From the NCBI GenBank assembly GCA_026997215.1, contig JALWJP010000178.1:781-9487 (forward strand): a stretch of 8,707 nucleotides of DNA. Direction: 5' to 3'. Within the stretch, counting starts at the first letter, position 1. Every line of letters begins with the position of its first letter. The notes below the pieces were generated by a model. That model made no database searches. It was not told the DNA's origin and was given only the letters and a program-made list of their open reading frames with translations. The DNA is from Nanobdellati archaeon. GTDB lineage: Archaea; EX4484-52; JAADEF01. This document shows positions 4,950 through 8,707 of the stretch, in pieces. The position numbers and the translations under genes are program-made.

Positions 4950-6844
4950 AAAGTCAAAAAAAAGGAGCAGTATTCACCTATGATGCACTTATAGCTGCCT
5001 CCTTATTATTAGTAAGTATAAGTTTAGTAATGTATACTCTTCATGATGTCTCTCAAACTCCTAAACTCACAAGCATAGATAAATACAAGATAGCAACTGA
5101 TTTAATAAACATTTTACAAATCTACACTTTAAAGGATCTAAAAGAAGCCAATATAACTTTATACAACAACATAATTACCAACCTTAACATTACGAGTGAA
5201 GAAGAAAATATTAAGATAAGCGAAATTATAGCTTTAGCCCATATAAGTGGAAGAGACGATATTGCTGCTAACATAATAAAATTTCTTTTTCCTATTAATG
5301 AAAATTTTGCAGTTTATGCCAATAATACTGAAATATACAAAAAAGGAAGTGATGATGCCAACATATTAGTTTCATCAGCAATACTTCCTATCTCGGGATA
5401 TGCCGAGAATAAAAATCCTCTCGGTTATTCTGCAAGAGCGTATGCTAAAAAAATAGAAAGAAACACAACATTAATATATCCTATTTATGTAGGAGGATCG
5501 GGAAACGAAGGTGCGCCTTACACTCAAACAAAATTGTTTTATGTAGGAGTTAATCAAACAGATATAATAAATGCTAGTATCTATTTCGCCGTACATTACG
5601 GAGGAGATGAAAGCATCAACATACAATCGCTTAAACTCAATGATGTTGATATAAAACCACGACTTGTATGGTTGTGGGAAGATAGTGGATTAAATGTAGG
5701 TGCTTATGGATATGTAGATGTACATGACATCATTAAAAGTGGGTGGAATAATTTCACAATAACCTTTACCAACCCTTATTTTCACTCGCATACACATCCT
5801 GGCGGTAAAATTGAAATAATAACTAAAAAAAGAACCTTTTATAAACCTACAATCTATAAAAATAAAACATTTTATTTTGATGATGCTTTTAGCAAAGAAA
5901 TTACATGGGGGTGGTGGTGGAGGAGTTATACAGGAGCATGGGAGGTGTTTGATTTTTATATACCTGAGGGTTCATTAGTAAATAACGCCACTCTTTATTT
6001 GAATATAAAGGATGTGGAAGACTCAGGAGGATGGGCATACGATAATGGATGGACATATATAAGCGAAGATGTGATTGTAAGAATCAACGGCCAAGAAATT
6101 TATGCCAAAGATGGATTATCTGGAGACTTAGAACTATCATTCAACATCCTACCTTATCTGAAAGAAGGTACGAATTACATCATAGTTTACGCAAATTGTT
6201 ATGGCAATTATTTCTTCGGGATTGATGAGACACGTATATACTCTGATCCGAAAAACGATCCTCTCCACAGTTCAAAAGTATTTATAAACTACACACTCAA
6301 CAGAGATTCACGCTTTTATGGATATATTGATGTTACAAAATCTTATGAATTTGGAGGAACAGCAGACAATCCGTATAATACCATTCTTTCATTAAACACT
6401 TCAGCCACAATACAAGAATCACTATTACATCTTGCTCAAAAGTATAGTTATGATATAGAAGTGTGGTTCAACAACCATACCGGTTATAGCGATATTTTAA
6501 TTTACGAATCTCAAGGCGTACGAGACGTACCTTCAAGCATATATATGAAAGGATATCTATGGAATACGAAAGGAGATAATGAATTTAATTTAATAGATAC
6601 CTGTGACGGGTGTGAGTTTCTCCCATGGAGTAGTGCTGAAGTTAAGTTATTAATACCATCCTTCGTATCTTACGGAAAAATATTTGAAAATGAAGAGGAT
6701 GCTATAAATGATGCTATCAACCGCTTACAAAGCTTAATAGGAAGTGAAATAAATATTTTAGAAATTTCTAACGAAACCTTAAGCACAGGAAACATTCCTT
6801 GGATGTATGGACCATTGCTATTAAAGGTGAAAGTATGGGTCTAA
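4940..6844 (+). CDS. Large pilin-like surface glycoprotein with beta-sandwich repeats (putative adhesin or tip subunit)
   Basis: A 634-residue protein. Its N-terminus MALKSQKKG|AVFTYDALIAAS with hydrophobic residues to about 35 resembles a class III signal, with Asp at +6, but it lacks the usual Gln at +1. Residues ~35-150 are helical. Residues ~165-290 and ~310-460 look like two related beta-rich domains. The first contains GYVDVHDIIKSGWNNFTITF. The second contains VIVRINGQEIYAKDG and LPYLKEGTNYIIVYANCYG, patterns like galactose-binding or jelly-roll carbohydrate-binding folds (inference). A tryptophan-rich patch W323-G-W325-W326-W327 and a CxxC (C555, C558) stand out. About a dozen N-glycosylation sequons are spread over the chain. 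The C-terminus ends LLKVKVWV, like the previous gene. It could be a filament-tip adhesin or a cell-surface binding protein. It overlaps both neighbours by 10 nt. Confidence 0.82.
   Translation: MALKSQKKGAVFTYDALIAASLLLVSISLVMYTLHDVSQTPKLTSIDKYKIATDLINILQIYTLKDLKEANITLYNNIITNLNITSEEENIKISEIIALAHISGRDDIAANIIKFLFPINENFAVYANNTEIYKKGSDDANILVSSAILPISGYAENKNPLGYSARAYAKKIERNTTLIYPIYVGGSGNEGAPYTQTKLFYVGVNQTDIINASIYFAVHYGGDESINIQSLKLNDVDIKPRLVWLWEDSGLNVGAYGYVDVHDIIKSGWNNFTITFTNPYFHSHTHPGGKIEIITKKRTFYKPTIYKNKTFYFDDAFSKEITWGWWWRSYTGAWEVFDFYIPEGSLVNNATLYLNIKDVEDSGGWAYDNGWTYISEDVIVRINGQEIYAKDGLSGDLELSFNILPYLKEGTNYIIVYANCYGNYFFGIDETRIYSDPKNDPLHSSKVFINYTLNRDSRFYGYIDVTKSYEFGGTADNPYNTILSLNTSATIQESLLHLAQKYSYDIEVWFNNHTGYSDILIYESQGVRDVPSSIYMKGYLWNTKGDNEFNLIDTCDGCEFLPWSSAEVKLLIPSFVSYGKIFENEEDAINDAINRLQSLIGSEINILEISNETLSTGNIPWMYGPLLLKVKVWV
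6823..6830 (+). promoter_or_regulatory. Shine-Dalgarno site selecting ATG 6835
   Basis: AAAGGTGA lies four bases before ATG 6835. It favours this ATG over the TTG at 6799 in the same frame, which would add twelve mostly uncharged residues in front of the basic MGLRKG n-region. Confidence 0.6.
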
Positions 6845-7902
6845 GAAAAGGGTTTGTTTATAGCATCATAGCAATAATGCTAATCTCATCCCTTACTTTG
6901 GATTATATTGTAAATTATTACAATATGAAAAGTAATTTTAATCCTAGCTTACTTATTGTTAGAGGTTTTGAAATGAAATCAACACTTAATATCTTTGAAC
7001 AAGATTTTACAAGAGCTATGAAAATAAGTGGAAGAAGAGCAGCAGTAGCATTAACAAGGAATATAACAGATACGGGAGTTTATACTCCTAACGCTCCTCT
7101 CGCTATTGTAACATTAGCATATAATGGATCAGGATTCATGGAAAACGCAACTCTCTTAGATTGGTTAAATGCTTTTAGTGATGTAGTAAAGTATTACAAA
7201 GTTAATGCATCTTTTATTATCCTTAATTACTCTTTAATACCCTACCCACATAAGCTCCTTACTCTAAATTACAGTGTAAAAATACAGATCTACTTAGAGG
7301 ACGAGATATTTAAAAGTTATTATTTATTAAACGAAAGTTTTGAAGTTCCCTTATCTTTTGCAGAAATAGAAGACCCTTTTGTGTCTTTAGAATCTGACGG
7401 GTATTTAAGATCAAAATATATATTATGCGATAAAGAAACTGCAAACATGACATCTCATGATTATTACCATGGTTACGCTTACATAACTTATAGCTCGGAT
7501 TTAAGTAGTATAAATGAGAAAGAAAGCAAAATACTTATAACAGATACTTTAATTGGAAAAAATAATTATGAAGGGTTTAAAGGATACATTCTAGTAAATA
7601 ATTATAGTAATGCGTCATTAGAGAATTATGTGGCTGGTGTAAGCATTGATAAAATACTTAATAATAGTTTAGTAGTAGTTGCGGATACAGAAGTGTGGAT
7701 AACAAATCATTTCTCTGGTTATGAAAATGCAAGTTGTTATTTTAGATGGAACAAAGGTATAAACTTAATAAACAGAATGGAAGGTAATAAGAGTTATAGT
7801 CTTGACGGTATTGCTACATTTATTCCAACTTCTGCTTTACCAGAATATTTGATATGGAGTACAGATGAGCAAGTAATAGATTCTGAGTATTTCTCAACTT
7901 AA
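6835..7902 (+). CDS. N-terminally anchored surface glycoprotein of the pilus cluster
   Basis: A 355-residue protein from ATG 6835. MGLRKGFVYSIIAIMLISSL has a basic start and a hydrophobic helix (about 7-27). The Gly before FVYS resembles a prepilin cut, but there is no acidic residue at +5 or +6, so it may be an uncleaved anchor. The segment FTRAMKISGRRAAVALTRNI followed by VYTPNA, the block AEIEDPFV, and the C-terminal CYFRW...INRMEGN...DGIATFIP resemble a conserved archaeal protein type found beside pilin genes. This is my recollection of the pattern; no family name is claimed. About a dozen sequons (NIT, NGS, NAT, NAS, NYS, NES, NMT and others) indicate an exported, glycosylated chain. It is the last gene of the overlapping block, 32 nt before the hydrogenase start. 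A structural or adhesive role is likely but unproven. Confidence 0.8.
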   Translation: MGLRKGFVYSIIAIMLISSLTLDYIVNYYNMKSNFNPSLLIVRGFEMKSTLNIFEQDFTRAMKISGRRAAVALTRNITDTGVYTPNAPLAIVTLAYNGSGFMENATLLDWLNAFSDVVKYYKVNASFIILNYSLIPYPHKLLTLNYSVKIQIYLEDEIFKSYYLLNESFEVPLSFAEIEDPFVSLESDGYLRSKYILCDKETANMTSHDYYHGYAYITYSSDLSSINEKESKILITDTLIGKNNYEGFKGYILVNNYSNASLENYVAGVSIDKILNNSLVVVADTEVWITNHFSGYENASCYFRWNKGINLINRMEGNKSYSLDGIATFIPTSALPEYLIWSTDEQVIDSEYFST

Positions 7903-7912
7903 ATATTTAAAT
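7903..7912 (+). promoter_or_regulatory. TATA-like box for the hydrogenase operon
   Basis: ATATTTAAAT begins right after the TAA of the preceding gene. Its centre is about 26-27 nt before ATG 7935, so transcription should begin at or next to the start codon (leaderless). There is no Shine-Dalgarno sequence before 7935, in agreement. It suggests that hydrogenase expression is uncoupled from the pilus genes. Confidence 0.55.
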
Positions 7913-7934
7913 GAATAAAAGCATAAATTAAAAT

Positions 7935-8411
7935 ATGAATAAAAAATTAAAGATATCGTTTTATTCCTTCACCTCTTGTGAAGGATGTATGATGAATATT
8001 CTAATCTGGCTTTACAAGAATTTTGACTTTTTTAAAGATAATTTCGAAATAAACAACATGAAATTGCTAACACCTAAAACATCTAACACAAAAGAAGATA
8101 TTGCTATAATAGAAGGAGCAATTTCTTCTCGAGAGCAACAAAGAAAAGTAAAAGAAATAAGAAAAAAAGCAAAGATCGTAATTGCTATAGGGACGTGTGC
8201 CATCACAGGAGCACCATCAAACAATAGAAATTTCCTAAAAAAAGATGAAGAAATAAAAAAATATATAAAAAAGTTCAATCAATTAGAAAAAGTAAAATCA
8301 ATAAAAGAAGCGATAAAAGTGGATTACGAAGTAACGGGATGTCCTGTAATTATTGAAGAATTCGAAAAAATTATGCATAATTTGGTGAGTAAGCATGCAC
8401 AAAGCTATTGA
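7935..8411 (+). CDS. [NiFe] hydrogenase small subunit, short form with a single Fe-S cluster
   Basis: A 158-residue protein of the NADH:ubiquinone oxidoreductase 20 kDa / [NiFe] hydrogenase small subunit family, which carries electrons to or from the Ni-Fe site. Motifs: C15-x2-C18 in FTSCEGCMMNI, C88 in VIAIGTCAITGAP, C136 in VTGCPVII. These four are the ligands of the proximal [4Fe-4S] cluster and the only cysteines in the protein. The block AIIEGAISSREQQRKVKEIR plus AIGTCAITGAP resembles group 3 (cytoplasmic F420-, MV- or NAD(P)-linked) small subunits. Those are usually roughly 100 residues longer, with a C-terminal domain carrying two more clusters, absent here. There is no Tat or other signal, so it is cytoplasmic. 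A TATA-like box at 7903 suggests a leaderless start. The large subunit begins inside its last 17 nt, as expected for a tight heterodimer. Confidence 0.9.
   Translation: MNKKLKISFYSFTSCEGCMMNILIWLYKNFDFFKDNFEINNMKLLTPKTSNTKEDIAIIEGAISSREQQRKVKEIRKKAKIVIAIGTCAITGAPSNNRNFLKKDEEIKKYIKKFNQLEKVKSIKEAIKVDYEVTGCPVIIEEFEKIMHNLVSKHAQSY
8384..8388 (+). promoter_or_regulatory. Shine-Dalgarno site of the hydrogenase large subunit
   Basis: GGTGA, six bases before ATG 8395 and inside the small-subunit gene. It fixes the large-subunit start and indicates translational coupling. Confidence 0.6.
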
Positions 8412-8707
8412 TCACTTAACAATAGAAGGTATAAGTAAAACAGAAGGTCATGCATCTTTAGAAGTAAAATTAGAAGGAAAAAAGGTTAAAGAAGTTCGCT
8501 TAAAAATAGAGGAAAATAGAAGATTTTATAAAAAAGCAGCATTGGGAAAAAACATATTAGCGCTCAATCAATCACTTTCTCGCATTTGCGGTACATGCAG
8601 TGCAGCCCATCAATTTGCAACTTTAAAAGCAATAGAAAATGCATTAAAAATACCTGTTTCAGAAAAAGAAATGATAATGAGAAAGCTTCTTTATTATGGT
8701 AATATGA
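8395..8707 (+). CDS. [NiFe] hydrogenase large (catalytic) subunit, 5' part only
   Basis: The frame from ATG 8395 is open to the window edge (104 codons plus one base). The N-terminus LTIEGISKTEGHASLEVKL corresponds to the conserved ITRIEGHA block; here Lys replaces the usual Arg, while E17, G18 and H19 remain. Residues 62-72 (SRICGTCSAAH) are the L1 motif, with C65 and C68 as two of the four cysteine ligands of the Ni-Fe centre. HQFATLKAIENALKI after it is typical of group 3-like large subunits. The other two ligands (the C-terminal DPCxxCxxH-type L2 motif) lie beyond the window. It catalyses reversible H2 oxidation with the small subunit in the cytoplasm and would need Hyp maturation proteins and a C-terminal protease. 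It overlaps the small-subunit gene by 17 nt. Confidence 0.9.
   Translation, partial: MHKAIDHLTIEGISKTEGHASLEVKLEGKKVKEVRLKIEENRRFYKKAALGKNILALNQSLSRICGTCSAAHQFATLKAIENALKIPVSEKEMIMRKLLYYGNM

Noticed and set aside
6513..6535. Imperfect inverted repeat AAGGCGTAC / GTACCTT
   Set aside because: It is short, mismatched and inside a clear coding frame, and is probably chance.
6799..6834. Longer TTG start for the last surface protein
   Set aside because: It adds twelve residues with no ribosome site, while ATG 6835 has AAAGGTGA and gives a normal basic n-region.
8012..8278. Minus-strand ORF of 88 codons
   Set aside because: It is antisense to the hydrogenase small subunit and is Phe/Ser-rich because the coding strand is Lys/Glu-rich.
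1..8707. CRISPR arrays, insertion sequences, tRNA or rRNA genes
   Set aside because: No regularly spaced direct repeats, transposase motifs, terminal inverted repeats or tRNA-like cloverleaf/CCA segments were seen by eye.

Overview
The window is AT-rich and looks archaeal. Five things point that way: a run of genes beginning with class III (archaeal type IV pilin-like) signal peptides, GGTGA/GGAGG-type ribosome sites inside operons, TATA-like boxes centred about 26 nt before start codons (the leaderless arrangement), an Lrp/AsnC-type domain fragment, and a group 3-like [NiFe] hydrogenase. Small overlapping genes, an unusually short hydrogenase small subunit and class III pilins would fit a DPANN-type lineage. 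A methanogen-like euryarchaeon cannot be excluded from this window alone.

Layout. Positions 1-75 may hold the lysine-rich C-terminus of a gene that enters from the left. An unrecognised short ORF (68-274, +) follows. The leftward block 1880->258 (minus strand) encodes an exported or membrane-anchored protein with one EF-hand-like Ca2+ loop, then a protein with a PD-(D/E)XK-nuclease-like motif. In the same reading frame, directly after that protein's stop codon, lies a truncated Lrp/AsnC ligand-binding (RAM) domain. Positions 1881-2033 form a divergent promoter region.

The rightward block 2034-7902 is a chain of six genes overlapping by 10 to 32 nt. It starts with a MazG-like nucleotide pyrophosphohydrolase. 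Next is a 12-helix APC-family permease whose reading frame continues without a stop into a complete class III pilin. Four further membrane/pilin-like proteins follow, of which the last two are large and rich in N-glycosylation sequons. The genes appear to encode subunits of an archaeal surface filament; the assembly ATPase and platform protein are not in the window.

From 7935, with its own TATA-like box, a [NiFe] hydrogenase operon begins. The small subunit has only 158 residues and exactly four cysteines, enough for the proximal [4Fe-4S] cluster alone. The large subunit has the L1 motif RICGTC and runs off the right edge.

The two most unusual items are the permease-pilin fusion, in which the cytoplasmic tail of permease helix 12 doubles as the basic n-region of a prepilin signal, and the single-cluster hydrogenase small subunit.
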